The notes beneath the pieces are model-generated. The model was not told where the DNA came from. It saw nothing but the letters and a program-made list of their open reading frames with translations, and ran no database searches. Source: Thuidium tamariscinum (Eukaryota; Streptophyta; Bryopsida; Hypnales; Thuidiaceae). From it: a stretch of 64,000 nt of DNA. The DNA lies in the NCBI GenBank assembly GCA_947034885.2, contig OX344757.2, forward strand, positions 2,480,001-2,544,000, given 5' to 3'. Position 1 is the first letter of the stretch; each line of letters opens with the position of its first letter. This document shows, in pieces, positions 1-12,132 of this stretch. Made by a program: the position numbers and the translations under genes.

Positions 1-900
1 ATTTTGAAAAAAAAAGGAATTCCATTTTATTTTTGTTAATTGGAGATACTTTGAGATATAAAATCATGTACAATACAAGAAGACATATACTAAATAAGGA
101 TACATACAATAAGTGCATAGGAAAATATGTGGTATTAATCCATATTGTTTGGTCATCAAAACAATTCTAGAAATTACAAAAGGTGGGGGTGGGGTGTTAA
201 CTAGGCCTAGAATAAATAACTAATTGACCGCAAATCAAATTATCTTCTAACTCAGAAAGTAAACAACAAACCAAAATTCTCACTATCCATTCAAAAGGCA
301 AGGTACAAATATTGTAAGGTACATACCTTCTACATTGGAAGGTAGTTTTGGCTTCAATTATTGTAGCATATTTATTGAAGGAATCTTTTTGACATCACCA
401 CTTTTTAAAAAAAACTAGATTTATATTTACAATCTTCCATTTTTATATAAAATAGAAGAGTATTAGATGAATATGTCATTTGTAAGAGATGATCATGATC
501 TACTATTTGCATTGGAAAAAAACATAATTGAAGTAAGTGTATATGTAGGTCTTCTATGCCATGTACAAAAAAGTGTTAATATTGTATCTTTTAAGAGTCA
601 CAAACAAATCAAGATAAAGAAAAGAATGAGATGTTTTGGATTATAAACACATGGTCATAATGTTGTGAAATAAAAAAGAATTGCATGTGATTATGGATGT
701 TGCACAAAGAAGATATGGGTATTATACCAAAAACAACTACTCTAAATATAAATTTTAAGTGAAGATAATGTCAAAGTACTATATATCATATTTCAAATTA
801 ACATCTATAAATTTCTACAATAAGTCCTTTCAATTTTTTGGTTCCCTTAATATTGTCAAGGACGAACTAAACAAACAAAATGGAGAGAGAAATCTCTAAC
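1..900. other. AT-rich sequence, no gene seen
   Basis: No open frame with protein-like composition, no RNA gene and no clear inverted or tandem repeat was found on either strand. Confidence 0.6.
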
Positions 901-1216
901 AAATATAGAATAAAAAACTGTTTAAGAACCAAATGTATTTCAAATGATAGGAGTACACAAAGATGGCTCAGAGTTTGGACAAAAGTCAGATGCTATAAAC
1001 TAGAAGTCAATAGGAATTGTCGAGATTGAGGAACCTTTGAGCCTCAACTCCTATTTATACTAGAGGATGTCAGATGCTTCTACAAACTTTCTTAGCAACT
1101 TTTATTTATCAGGAAGTTTCTTGAGCTATTTTTATCTAATGAAAGGCTTTTTGAGAAGCTCTCACCAACTTAGGAGTTTCTTGAGTTGCTTCTATCTTCT
1201 TATGTCCATGACATCA

Positions 1217-2340
1217 CCCCCCCTTCTAGCTCCGAGATCCTTCGAGGTGTTGCGTTGTTTGTTTTGTCTTATTGTAGGTCTTGGCCTCTCTGGATGGCGA
1301 CGATGGAAGGCTTGAATCTTTAAAAGCCATTTGTTGTATTAAAAGTTGACTCTTATGTTCGTTCACTTATTGGATATCCTCGCCAGAGAACAAAATACTC
1401 CAATTGTCCTTGCCAAATTTTTGAATCAAGAATGTCTTCAGCTTCGTATTTTCGGTGATTGGCCATTTCAATGCTAAGTGGTGGAGCTTGGATTCTTCTT
1501 AGAAAATTGGGTTCTCTGTAAAGTTCTAAAAGAAAGGTATAAAAGACCAGATGAATCTTTAAAGTTCCCGATAAATCCAATCGAAATGCAACAACGTTGA
1601 TTTGTTTTTGAATGCGAAACAATCCAATCCTCCGATAGTCAAGTTTGTCACATGGGTGGGAAGTCTTGATATTGTGTCGTAGAGGCCAAACTTTGTCACC
1701 TTCTTAAAACTTTAGTTTTTTTTCCTCTTAGTATCAATAAATTTTTTGTACCAAGCTTGAGCTTCTTCAAGATTTGATTTCATTACTTCATGTAACTCTT
1801 TCAATCGTATTACAGAATCTTCTATCGTTGGGGTTCTTCCCTTTCCAAGCTAATAGCATATCGATTCGAGGATAATAACTGTAGTTGATGTAGAATGGCG
1901 TTTGTTGAGTTGATGCAAAAATATTATTATTGTAAGCAAATTCCACCAATAGCACTAAGCTTGTGCAATCATCTTGTTGATGATTGATATTGCAACGCAA
2001 ATACTACCCTAAGACTTGATTCATCTGTTCAGTCTGACCATCAATCTGAGGATGAAATGTCGATGAAAGTTTAATCTTGACTTGTAAGATGTCAAAAAAC
2101 GTTTGTCAAAACTTGAAAACAAATTGAGCACTTCGATCAAATATGATGTCATCGAGTAGGCTATGATAGCAATAAACGTTGTCAAGAGAGAGTCGTGTCG
2201 TTTCTTCTTTGGTAATTGTCTTCCGACATGGCACCAAATGTGCCAATTAGGAAAATCAATCCAACAATACACATATGAAATCAAACTTGTTCGAAGTGTA
2301 CCTAGATTTTTGCAAGGATAAAAAAACAATTTTTGTCAAT
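1217..2340 (-). mobile_element. Degenerate Ty3/Gypsy chromovirus: integrase C-half, chromodomain and polypurine tract
   Basis: Read on the minus strand from 2340 downward, this is the 3' part of a pol gene split over several frames. Near 2030-2060 it reads PQIDGQTEQMNQ, the end of a Gypsy integrase catalytic core. At 1800-2000 it reads EFAYNN...STQQTPFYINY, the usual segment after the core. At 1450-1620 come FRLDLSG...IHLVFY (GPY/F module) and then EAEDILDSK...EYFVLWRGYP, an integrase chromodomain. The pieces lie in different frames and contain stops, so the copy is dead. Just past the coding end, positions 1217-1230 give a purine run on the minus strand (ctagaaggggggg) followed by TGATGT, the expected polypurine tract and 3' LTR start. 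The other LTR edge and the gag, protease and RT parts were not found. Family identity is from known motifs; the LTR start is inference. Confidence 0.85.
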
Positions 2341-2379
2341 TCAAATGCTTATATCTTGCAATCTACATAGTGAAAATTT

Positions 2380-2540
2380 ATTAAATTTTTTCCACATGTT
2401 TACAAACCACCTTACTACAAGATCCTAAGGTTACATGAGTCAAAAATGTGTTTTAAAAAAAAACTGCACTTGTATTAGAAATGGTAATTTTGGAGCATTT
2501 TTGGTGAAAACATAGTCAAAAACCTTTAGGGGTTAAGTCA
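2380..2540 (+). repeat. Dispersed AT-rich repeat core (copy 1)
   Basis: A block running from 'aagatcctaaggttacat' to 'cctttaggggttaag' recurs in the window, diverged, at 7130-7270 (same strand), 15235-15385 (inverted) and 42580-42690 (same strand, weaker). No coding potential. The flanking 2540-3420 has no open frame and looks like decayed noncoding repeat. Confidence 0.6.
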
Positions 2541-3439
2541 TGGAAGTCAATATAGGTCTTAGAGAATGGTGTATAGTACTCACAACTCTCCAAACAAGTT
2601 TGATTCCATATGTGTACAAATTGTGAACATTTTATTCATGGAATTGAAAATTTTCAATCCCAATGATTAAAATGTTGTAATAAACAATCTACACCTTTTG
2701 TTTTTATTTTTTTCCAAAAATATGAAAATTTGAATTAAATGAAGGATTTCAAACTTTTTTTGTACTGTAGAGATTCTATAACTGGTCGCATACAACCCAA
2801 ATTCAAAATCTTCATAACTTTTGACTCATTGATTGGAATGGATTGATTCAAAGCTTCACATGTCTGTATAAATCTAAAGAACCAATTTGAAATTTTACTT
2901 TAAAAAAATAAAATTTGAAGAAGTTTTTTCAGCTGCCCGGGCTGCCCGCCGAATAAAGAAACAACATATTCTGTCATAACTTTTTAACCGTGAAGTCAAA
3001 AGTTATAAAAATTGTTGGGCCTTAGAGCTACTCTTTGAGCACACAATGTATCAAAATTTCAAAGAAAATAAATAAAATCTCCACCCGTAGTGAGCTGCCC
3101 AAAAAATTTATAATCTCAAAGAACGTTGTTCAGGGCTTTAGGGGTTAACCAATCAAGTACACATTCAAAATTAATTGTTACTACCTTAAAAGTGATTTTC
3201 ATGTGATGTAGTCAAAAGGCCCTTGGGCCTTGGTGAGCCAATGAGAGAGCAAATATAGGTCTCAATGTGTTGAAAGAGACATTTATTGTCTTAAATTCCA
3301 AGTTACAGATATTCGTCATTGTTTTCTTTAAACCTAAAGGTTAACAGACCACTATACCCTTGCCACACCTGACATTCCTACGTGCTTTTGTAACAATCAA
3401 GCCAAGGTAAGGTAGAACCATCTATAACCAATCATTTAA

Positions 3440-3790
3440 GGTATTATAAATAAGATCTAGTATAGTGCAAGGCAAAACAAATATTTTCAAAGGTCTAAAG
3501 ATAAAAATGATGGGGATTGCAAAAACTTTGGTAATTTTATCACATGAATTGAAATTACTATGAATTTGGGAAGGCAAAAAGTGTACTAGACCCAATGCCA
3601 ATCTGTGGAGTCTTCTAATTTCAATTATGTAAAAAAATACTTTTTTATTCACTCCTTCCTACTTTCTTGCTCAATACTTTGAAACATGTGCCATGAACTT
3701 TTAGTCCTAACTTTAAAAATGAGGAAACAAAACATTCTAGCCTTGGTTGGAAATATGTCCATCAACAAGTCCATCAATAAGTTGGCTATG
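3440..3790 (+). repeat. Dispersed repeat paired with 34290-34620
   Basis: The block ending in 'tactttcttgctcaatactttg...catgtgccatga' is about 70 percent alike by eye to 34290-34620, with the same order of words over roughly 300 bases. No protein-like frame is shared, so this is a noncoding duplicated or dispersed repeat. It is probably part of a larger decayed element. Confidence 0.5.
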
Positions 3791-3822
3791 GGGTGCCGAT
3801 TGGTTATAGGTGGTTCTACTTT

Positions 3823-3963
3823 AGGGGTGTTTCACACTATGGCCGTCCAAGTTGAGAGCCCATGGTTTTCTCAAATCTGATTGGTGAAAATCATGGTTTC
3901 TCAAATCTAATTGGTGGAATTGATGGCCTCTCAACTTGGACGGCCATAGTGTGAAACACCCCT
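3823..3963. mobile_element. Short MITE with long perfect terminal inverted repeats
   Basis: The ends are inverted copies of each other over about 35 bases: GGGGTGTTTCACACTATGG and onward to TTGAGAG at the left, mirrored at the right. The whole unit is about 141 bp, with a small imperfect direct duplication in the loop. No transposase. The TIRs show no mismatch by eye, so the insertion is fairly young. A target duplication could not be fixed. Confidence 0.8.
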
Positions 3964-4228
3964 TGGTTGGTGTCTAACGTGGCAAGGTCAAAAGAGCGAT
4001 GGCACATAGATAAGAATACTTCGGTCCTTTCCAAGAGATCTGATGAGAATATTGAAAAGTAAAATTCATCAATATTGTAGATTTGCATTTGGTAACAACA
4101 ATTTTATGTATGTTCATGGCCCCTAAAGGTGCCATTACATAAAAACATGTAACTATCTTTGTTGAGAAGCACTTCTATTGTTGTCCAAGAACCTATAATA
4201 GTCATAAGTACTAGTTAAGCACTTTATG

Positions 4229-4870
4229 CTTCTTTTGAGCTCATTGTCATTGTCATTGTCTCAAATTGTCACAATGAGCTCAAAAAAATTGAATTTATTT
4301 TCATTATCCCTTGGCAAGTCCAAAAAATGATTTTAGTGAAATTCAATCCAACCATCCTAGTCTATTTGTAATTTTCAAGTAGGATGGGGTTTAACATTTG
4401 TTATAGGGTATAACCCAGTCTAAGTCCATATTCAAATTTGTATCCATACTGTATCTATATTCCATATCTGTATCCATATCCCAAGTTGTTGTTTTTCACA
4501 AGGGGTGGATTTTTTTTAACAAAAATCTATTTTTGGCTCTCAATTTTTGGAAGGCGTGGGGGGAGGAAATGGTAGGGCAGGACCAAATTTGTGAGGTGAA
4601 TTTGTAAGAGCAATATGTGAGTGCACTTTGTGAAAGTGAAGTGCAACACAGAAATTGAGACTTTTATCGCAAAAGCCAGCAAATTTGTGAAGGAATTTGA
4701 GAGCAACAAATTTGTAATGGGAGATGAATTTGGATTGAAATACTCTACTGTGTGGGGATTTCCCACTGGATTTCCTATCAATTTGAACTTGGATGTGTCG
4801 GTTTTGTGTCATAAAGAAATTGATTACTTACAGTTTGTCACAATGACAATGACAATGAGCTCAAAAGAGG
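4229..4870. mobile_element. Segment bounded by 30-bp inverted repeats
   Basis: The left edge reads CTTCTTTTGAGCTCATTGTC with extra TTGTCA repeats, and the right edge (4836-4870) is its inverted copy. A second shorter inverted copy (cacaatgagctcaaaa) sits at 4270-4287. The 640-bp interior has open frames on both strands that match nothing I know. It is best read as a non-autonomous TIR element; a target duplication was not clear. Confidence 0.5.
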
Positions 4871-6253
4871 CAGTCACTTGCTGGTTCATCTGTGAATTAC
4901 CTGTGCATCCATTGAAATGAGATTCTCTGCTTGGGAGTGCTGACTTACTGCAGTCAAAATTTAGGTTTTCAGAAGTGGAGAACTTGCATTGACAATTGAA
5001 GGTTTATTAATCCCTAAATGCTTCAATCCTTTTTTGCACATTTTTGCTTATATGAAATATAGTTTCATATAGAAATATGGTATACTAGAATTTCATGACT
5101 TTGGTCATTAACCCGTAAGCGTCATACTGGATGCGTTTTAGACTTCGTAAATTGATTTTTTTTTCTAGCAGAATCTGGACAAGATTTCTGAAGAAAAGTG
5201 TATGTTGATCCAGTTCACTAGTGCCACAATGTATGTGGGGTGTATATGTGCCACGGATCATGTTGAACAGAATGTAATTGTGGCAGATAGCTTGGTCCTA
5301 TGCTGTCTGTAGAGAAATCCCTTGTGAAGTTTGAAGGCTAACTGAGCAATTTTCAAATTGCATAGAAAGAGGGATTCTACTCCTTTCCCAATTTTTATTC
5401 CGTCAATTATCATGTCAACACTCTACGTCATATTTGGAAATTGCATGCAACGGATAGGTACTCTACCATTAGCAAATTCTTAAAAATTCAATTTCTTCAA
5501 AAAGTACTTGGATTCTTGGAAGAGTATGTTCATCAAACTTTATAAACTTTGCATCCATATGGTGAATCTTCTTCAAAATAGTGAATTTGCACTCCTTAGG
5601 TCATTGGGTGTAAACTTCTATAGTCACAATTTTAGTAACCACCTTGATTTCAAGTTATGGTGCTTTTTCTAGAACACTCCTCCAAATTTGCCTTCTTCGG
5701 GTTTTTTTTGTGATGCTTAGGGATTAAAGAAGGTTGTATTTTCTAGATTTAAGTATTACTTTGAATAAATGAGAGGTTAGTTGGAATAAACAATGCCTTG
5801 AAACCCTCCATTCATCGTCTAGACTACAGACATTGGAGTGCTTTAGGATTAAAGGGGGTGCAACTACATTTTAAGTCCTAAAGGATGTTAGCATTGCTTA
5901 TATTGCAAATGTTGAGTACAAAGGCCCTTTGCATCTAGTAATATGAAACGACTCCAATTTGATGTCTATTTTATTTTATTTTTTAGGAAAATCTACTTGA
6001 AATTGTAATAAGAAATAAAGCTTCCCCGAAAAGGCAATTAGATATTAAATGGTAGCTAAAAAGCAAACTACATTAACTTTGATGTGTTTCCTACACAACA
6101 ATGAAAAGAAACAAGTTATACCAACATAAATTTTTTTTTTTTCTTATATCTTTTTTTATTTTTAAAAGACATATACAAATGAATGTGTTTTTTGATTTGT
6201 AACCCTTCAATAGAAAAGAATTGCACCATTACATAATTTTTTAGCATGAATTA
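4871..6253. other. No gene or recognisable repeat seen
   Basis: AT-rich, with no protein-like open frame on either strand. Confidence 0.5.
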
Positions 6254-6390
6254 CAATTCACTCTCATAAGTTTAACCCCTACATTCCCAAACTGCTTTAT
6301 ATGGCAACATAGTGATTTCAAGCAATCCACTCTCATGAATGTAATCCTTAAATACCCAAACTGCATTATTTGGCAACATAGTGATTTTGG
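6254..6390 (+). repeat. Two-copy tandem repeat, period about 69 bp
   Basis: 'caattcactctcataag...ggcaacatagtgattt' at 6254 is repeated with a few changes from 6323. Noncoding. Confidence 0.75.
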
Positions 6391-6399
6391 GCAATTCAT

Positions 6400-8000
6400 T
6401 ACAAATGGAGCTTTTATTTGATTTCCTTAAAAGTTTTACACAACGTGTGCCTAAGGAGTACGTTTAAAGCCTAATTATATTCATAACTTTTGACTACATA
6501 CTTCAAAAGTTATTGTATGATATGTAGTTTTCATTGCTTAGTGGGTAGTCTACATTGCAAAAGAAATTCTTTATAAATTATTTTTTAAGAGATAAAAATT
6601 TGAAATTGTTTTTTAAATTTACATCTAAAAGGAAAGCTTTGAATCATTTTTTCTTAATCAATTCCTTAAAAATTATGAGGAGTTTTAGTTTAGAGTAGTT
6701 TGCTAGTACTTCTAGAATCTCTATTCTTTAAAACACTTTGAAATCTTTTGTTTAATTCAATATAATATTTTTGGAAATAATAAAAATTGTATATTTAGAG
6801 TGCTTATTACAACATTTTAACCACTGGAATTGGCATTTTCTAATTCCATTAAGAAATTTATTATATTTTAGTATTTTGAATCATTTTCTATTTTTTTCTA
6901 TGTATTATAGAGTTTCAAATGATTTGAAATTTTTTCAAGCATGTAGCTAAGTTGCCTTAAAAGAATAAATCCAAAGAATAACCGCCAATTTGAATTATTT
7001 TCCATACAAATGTTACCTTGTGAAGTGGAGCTACCTAATTTTTTGCAAGTCTTCAAAAATGATTTTTGTTAATTCAAATGCCAATATCTTGTAGTCTACA
7101 CTCCACATGGTGAAAATTTAAAAAAAATTCTACATCTTTTTAAACTAGCATACTAGAAGATCCTATGGTTACATTTATTAAAAAAATTCTAAAATTTGGT
7201 GTTTGTATAAAAAATGGCAATTCTCAAGTGTATTTAATGAAAACATAGTTAAAACTATTTAGGGATTAAGATGCCTTCTCTCAAGAGCAAAGAACCATAA
7301 TATGCTTTTCAATCTTGATCCTAAAGACAATATCAACTCTATGATATTCACACTTCACATCCACATGAATTGTTTTTTAGAATAAATTAAAGTAATTTCA
7401 AAATCAAATTTTCTACCCTAAATTGAAAAAGAGTGAATGTAATTGCATATCCAACCACAATCATACGCAAGCACGAAGTCAAGTAGTTTGTCATTCATTT
7501 TTCAACATGCATCAATTTAGTATGTAATTCATTTCCTAGCCATTGCATCAAAAGCAATATGATTCATAAACTTCATTAGTATGGAATTCATAAACAAACT
7601 CTTGCAACATAATAGTAGTGACTACAAATAGTGCAAAGTAATATTTAGTAGGCATGAATTTCACTATATTGAATTCATTTTCTACTACTTTCATCACATC
7701 ATCCTAAAAAAAATTGATTTTGAAGCATCAATTAAAATACATCAAACCTTTTTTTGGTTCCCTAATTTCATTGTTTCAATAAGAAATGGCACTCAAAAGA
7801 AACAACATTTCATGTGTTGGAAAGCAACTTCCCTTTGAGAGACATATGAAAAGACAAGTGAGTACCTCAAAGAAAGAAATTAATATGAAAATCCAACCTT
7901 GAGTGGTTTTTCAAACCCTCCTGAATTTGAAAAAAATAAAAAATGCAAAAAATAAAAAATTTCAGCATTTTCCCATGGGGTAAATCCAGCCTGCGGGGCC
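6400..8000. other. AT-rich spacer with dispersed repeat core at 7060-7270
   Basis: Apart from the repeat at 7060-7270, which resembles 2345-2540, no gene-like frame is visible. GC content rises sharply from about 7980, where the copy A gene unit begins. Confidence 0.5.
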
Positions 8001-8215
8001 CACCTTCAATGGTATGATTTAACGCTGCGGCGGAGCACGGCGAAAACCACCGGCACCCGCCGCCTTCATTTGACGGGCATGTGCGCGCACCCAATGACCC
8101 GCCGTCTTCCACCGACTCTGCTTGAAACGCACGTACGACCGCCCTCATCTCAGCCCTTCAATCGGCTGCTACCTTGCGATCATCGCTTCCTCCGCAGACC
8201 AAATGGTAGCGGGAG

Positions 8216-8438
8216 TTTAACCCTTTAACGTAACCGTGGAAATTATGCATTTTGATTCCGTGGGACATCATCTACTTTGGAAAAGGCAAATATATTCATT
8301 GAAAGTCAAAGCCCAATAGAAGATTTCCTCTTTCCACCCATAAAACTGTGGACCAATAGTTGCACTTCCATTCTACAAGAGAAGATTCTCTCTCATTCTG
8401 CGGACACAAAACGTCCTCTTCGACGTTTAAGGGTTAAA
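8216..8438. mobile_element. MITE inserted in the leader of gene copy A
   Basis: Ends are TTTAACCCTTTAACGT and its near-perfect inverse. Gene copy F at 46.91 kb has the uninterrupted sequence (gcggagttatgaaaaaaatggtagcgg), so about 220 bp was inserted in copy A only. A diverged relative of the interior lies at about 45595-45800. Confidence 0.7.
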
Positions 8439-8818
8439 TAGTGATGAAAAAAATGGTAGCGGAAGCTTTGTTGACGAAGCTCTCCGTGTGGGGACGGGGT
8501 GCCCCATCAATTGCATTTAAGCCCGTCGTAGGCTCAACGGAGCTCTCTGCGGGTGCAACTGAAGCGAGTTTCAGTTTGTTTCGTGGGGCAGGGGATAGTT
8601 TCTCAACTTCAACTGGGTGGGTGCACTCCCTTCGACCAGTGATTTTAACAACTTACTGAACGGTGGCGCCCATCTTCGAAGAAATCGGGAGTTTCGGTGG
8701 GTGACTTGCAATCGATCAGGCGCAAGAATTGAAGCTTTTGTTTCGAAGCTCTGCATGTTCGGCAACACGCACGTAGGTGACTACCGACAATTGTACTCCA
8801 CTCACCGGGCTGGTTCAG
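8439..8818 (+). other. Copy A: noncoding first exon with 5' splice donor
   Basis: This block is conserved in copies C (about 30240-30709), D (about 37340-37861) and F (about 46900-47291). It always ends at TTCAG or TTTAG followed by GTACAT, GTACGT or GTAATA, a good plant splice donor (GT at 8819-8820). Reading frames are not conserved between copies; for example copy F has an early stop in the frame open here, so it is read as a 5' untranslated exon. The next exon probably starts after 'taatttcag' ending at 9792. That acceptor is also kept in C, F and G, giving an intron of about 970 bp. Confidence 0.55.
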
Positions 8819-9792
8819 GTACATATATACTTGATCGCTTTGAACTGCTCGATTCGTCACTCTCGTGTTAGTACTTCTCTGTCTGAGTATCTGTGAGCTG
8901 TGTTGCTTCATTGGGATGCTTCAAGTCGTGACGAGTTTTGATAGAGATTACTTAGAGATCCGAAATCTAGATTTAGTACCTGATTAATTAATGAAGTTTG
9001 ATTTAACTTAGATTTGTGTTTCACTTTGTACCTGTGGACTCCTCGTACCAAAATGTTCGTGTGGCCTTTTATTTTTATTTAAATTTTTTTTGACAAAAAT
9101 GAAACGTTCGTGTGGCCTTTTCCACTATCGGAACGGAACTGTCAAGATGATTGTGTCAGATCGTGTGTACTTTCTCCAATATTGCTTGTTGGAGAACTCC
9201 ATGGAGGATTGGAGGGTGGCCGGTGCCATGATAACTGGCTGTCGGTATTGATCCTTGAGTTAGATAATTCAATAATTATTTGTGTTTGCAATCGAAATTG
9301 AAGTTAAAGTTAGTTGAAATTTGTGCTCACGTGAAGCTTTTATCATCATTCACGTGCTTGCATCCTCTTCAATTTTCGGCTACTTTTGGTTCCACTATTG
9401 GATATTATTTACGAGCGAGAATCAAGATTGAGTAGCCTGATCGAGATCAGGCTGGATTCATCCTGGAAGCAGCTGTTTTATCCTGGTTGAGTAATCTAAA
9501 ATGTTAGATTTCACGGCCTAATTATTATTGAATTTGATGACGATGACCACATGCATGGCTTCGCAGCTGATAACCATATCATCCGGGCATTTGTCCAAGT
9601 CGTCTGAAATGCCGAATTATTCTTTATTATCTATTCCTTGAATTGGCCAGGAAAAATCCCGGCGCATCTCTAACAGCTGCTCCGTCTGGCCTTCAGGCGA
9701 AGAACTTCGGCGTAAGGAAACAATTGGAGCCGCAGTATTGGACTCCTGTCCAGAGCATTGCAACGTTGATCGAATAAGGAGCTTAATTTCAG
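8819..9792 (+). other. Copy A: inferred first intron
   Basis: GT...AG segment between the conserved leader exon and the coding exon. It is conserved at similar length in copies C, D and F, and E and H keep fragments of it. The conservation reflects recent duplication of the whole unit, not coding. No start or stop signal is shared. Confidence 0.45.
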
Positions 9793-10073
9793 GAATTATT
9801 TCTCAATCTACAAGGAGAACTTGAATCCTGATCCCTTTCTAACATTATTCTTCGTCGTCGTTGCTGCAACAGAGTTGTGAAACGCTGCTCAGCTGCTCAT
9901 ATCAGTGCTTCGAACGACCCGATCTTGCTCAAGAGTCTTCATCTGTATTATTTTATCTGTTTCTTCTGCAAGTCACAGCATCTGTTCAAGGCGAGAGTCT
10001 GTGGAGAAATTGTGGTGTTTTTCGGTGTTGGCCCGGCCATTCCTTTACTGGGGTCACAGTTGAAGAGGAGAGA

Positions 10074-11422
10074 ATGGCGGGAAGAAGGCTGTTGGCAAGG
10101 GACACTGTGACCTCAATGGGGTGGTGGGGTTTGGTGCTTCTTGCCATTGCAGGATCATGTCGTTGTGGAGTGTGGGCTGCTGATTCTCCTGTCATGGAGC
10201 CCAGTGCCGCTCCCAGTGTGGCCCGTGGCGAGGAGGGAGGGTGCTACCGTTCATTGTCGGATGTCATTTGGGGATTCCTGGTCACTCTACTTGTCTTGAC
10301 CGTCTCCTCCTGGGGCTCATGGAAATATACAGAGACAGGCACAGAAAATAATGTATCAGTTATTATTTTTAGTGCCCTTTTTACAATTGTGGACTTTGGA
10401 TTGATTGTCGGGTACTCAATGCGGTGTGTTTCAATGTTCTGGATCTGTCACAAAATGGGTACCCAGATTCGCGCATTACCAGTCCCTCTTGGCTCAAGTT
10501 TTTGTGCACATCCCTGTTTCCGTGGTCGAAGTCCCCGGTGAGAATCCTCGCTTCTTGTGACATTGTGGTGTACGTATCCAAGGAGTCGCCGTTACTAGAA
10601 AAAGAATGGTTATGGGAGCAAAAGTGCGATGTGGAGGATGAATCGGAGGCACTGGTAGTTGGGGAGAATGGGGCGGGGAATGGGGCAAGAAGACTCCGAG
10701 ATCACCTATATGTGAGACGGCAACTCAGTGAAGCAGGAGTTGCGTTGCTCGTATGGGAAGAGGTTTTCTGTAAAGCAGAAGACTTCAAGCGTTTGCCCAA
10801 GTATGATGAATTGAAGTATTTGCGTGGCAATTCAGGATTCGCAATCATTGCAGTTGCAGTGCAGGCCATTGGGTATATATATGCTGTTGGTTTTCGGATG
10901 GCAAAGAATTTGAGAATATCTCCCGTGGAAGTTATTGGATTGGTTCTCAACATCATCTTGTTGATGAAAGTGTTTTTTTACAGCACTTGCAATCGTTGCC
11001 ATAGGCCATTGGTCATTTACATGGATGGAGATTGGGAACATGAAGTTGGTGAATTTAATGACAATGATCAAGAAAAGTTCGAACCCTATTATTTAGATAA
11101 AGTCTTGGCTGTCATATTCTTTGGTACATCTATTGCTTTAAGCACTTTGTTGATATATTGTATTGTCAATGTAGTAAAAACTACAAATGTAATAGTAGCA
11201 ATACCTATAATGTCATTTTTGCTAGGATTTTTATCATGGTTTTTTGGCTTCATTTTGCCACAGAATACAAGAGCTAGCATTATTACAAACGTGGGATTAT
11301 TATTGACTGCGATGGCTTATATTTGGGCTATAGTAGGGACAATGTCATATTGGAAGACCATGCACTTCAATATCCGCGCAGATCTCATCAATCTTTCTCA
11401 AATAATCCCTTTCATTGGTTAG
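10074..11422 (+). pseudogene. Copy A: multi-pass membrane protein gene, one-base frameshift
   Basis: Unrecognised family. The chosen start is ATG at 10074 (MAGRRLLARD), preceded by a leader shared with copies F and G. It has a signal peptide ending near GVWAA/DS, membrane segments, a soluble loop of about 140 residues, and the family C-terminus NLSQIIPFIG. The first frame stops at 10541. The family protein continues in another frame from before 10460. Compared with copy F (aaaatggagtaccc), this copy reads aaaatgggtaccc, one base short at about 10457-10459. Everything else is open and well conserved, so the break is recent or a sequencing error. If the base were present the protein would be about 450 residues. 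It carries an extra four residues (GAGN) after GEN compared with the other copies. Confidence 0.8.
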
Positions 11423-11540
11423 GATTTGATGTAGTTGATCATCTTCCTTGTGTAATACATAGATTTATTTCTATAAAACCTCTTTCTATGGTTTTGCATT
11501 AAGGATAAATATTTTTCATTAAAGAAGTGATATTTATAAG

Positions 11541-12132
11541 GAGGTCATTGCAAGAAACATTGAGTGGTGTATGGAGTGTTTCTAAATTTAGATTTTCAAA
11601 TCCAAAATAGTAGGGTTACTTTGTAATAGAACAAGCTTAGTCATTGATTGGAAAATAAATAGAAATTTGTTACAAAACATTAAAAATTGGTCATTTTTGA
11701 GGACTTAATGGTGATCATATTTCACCAAAAAATTAACTTAAAACCTTCTCCAATGTTTCAAAGTGAAATGGAGCCCTATTTACATGAATGTTGATGACAT
11801 CAAATAATATATCTTAAGATGCCTCTAAGTAGACAAATGCCAAGCTAGTGTGACAAAATAGATGACAAAAGTTTCAATTCTAAATCATTCAATTTGGATT
11901 CTCTAAACAATTAAAACCACTAAATCTCAATGTGACAAATGATCAAAATTGACTTTTAGATATACAAATATTTTTTTATTTCTAAAAAAACAAAGGAACT
12001 AATTACCATGAAGTGTACACATCTTCATAAGAAATTTCATGTATATTAGACTTGTGCTTTAAACGTAATAGTTGATGATAACAATATTTCTCAAATTGTA
12101 GTAGAGAAGAAAACCGATATTTCTTGCAATGA
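11541..12132. mobile_element. TIR family 1 element, copy 1 (decayed right end)
   Basis: The left end GGTCATTGCAAGAAACAT and the right end (inverse of TTCATTGCAAGAAATATCGG) match the family 1 ends. It sits just after the 3' end of gene copy A. A related left end sits in the same place after copy G (51462), so the insertion predates that duplication. No transposase. Confidence 0.65.

Noticed and set aside
1067..1315. 82-codon plus-strand frame with repeated FLS...FYL words
   Set aside because: Low-complexity repeats next to the Gypsy polypurine tract, probably LTR sequence; no protein family.
8441..8659. Open frame of 72 codons in the copy A leader (MMKKMVAEALLTK...)
   Set aside because: The same frame is stopped early in copy F and differs in C and D, so it is treated as noncoding leader.
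10424..10460. Intron explanation for the frame change in copy A
   Set aside because: Alignment with copy F shows a single missing base and no extra sequence to splice out.
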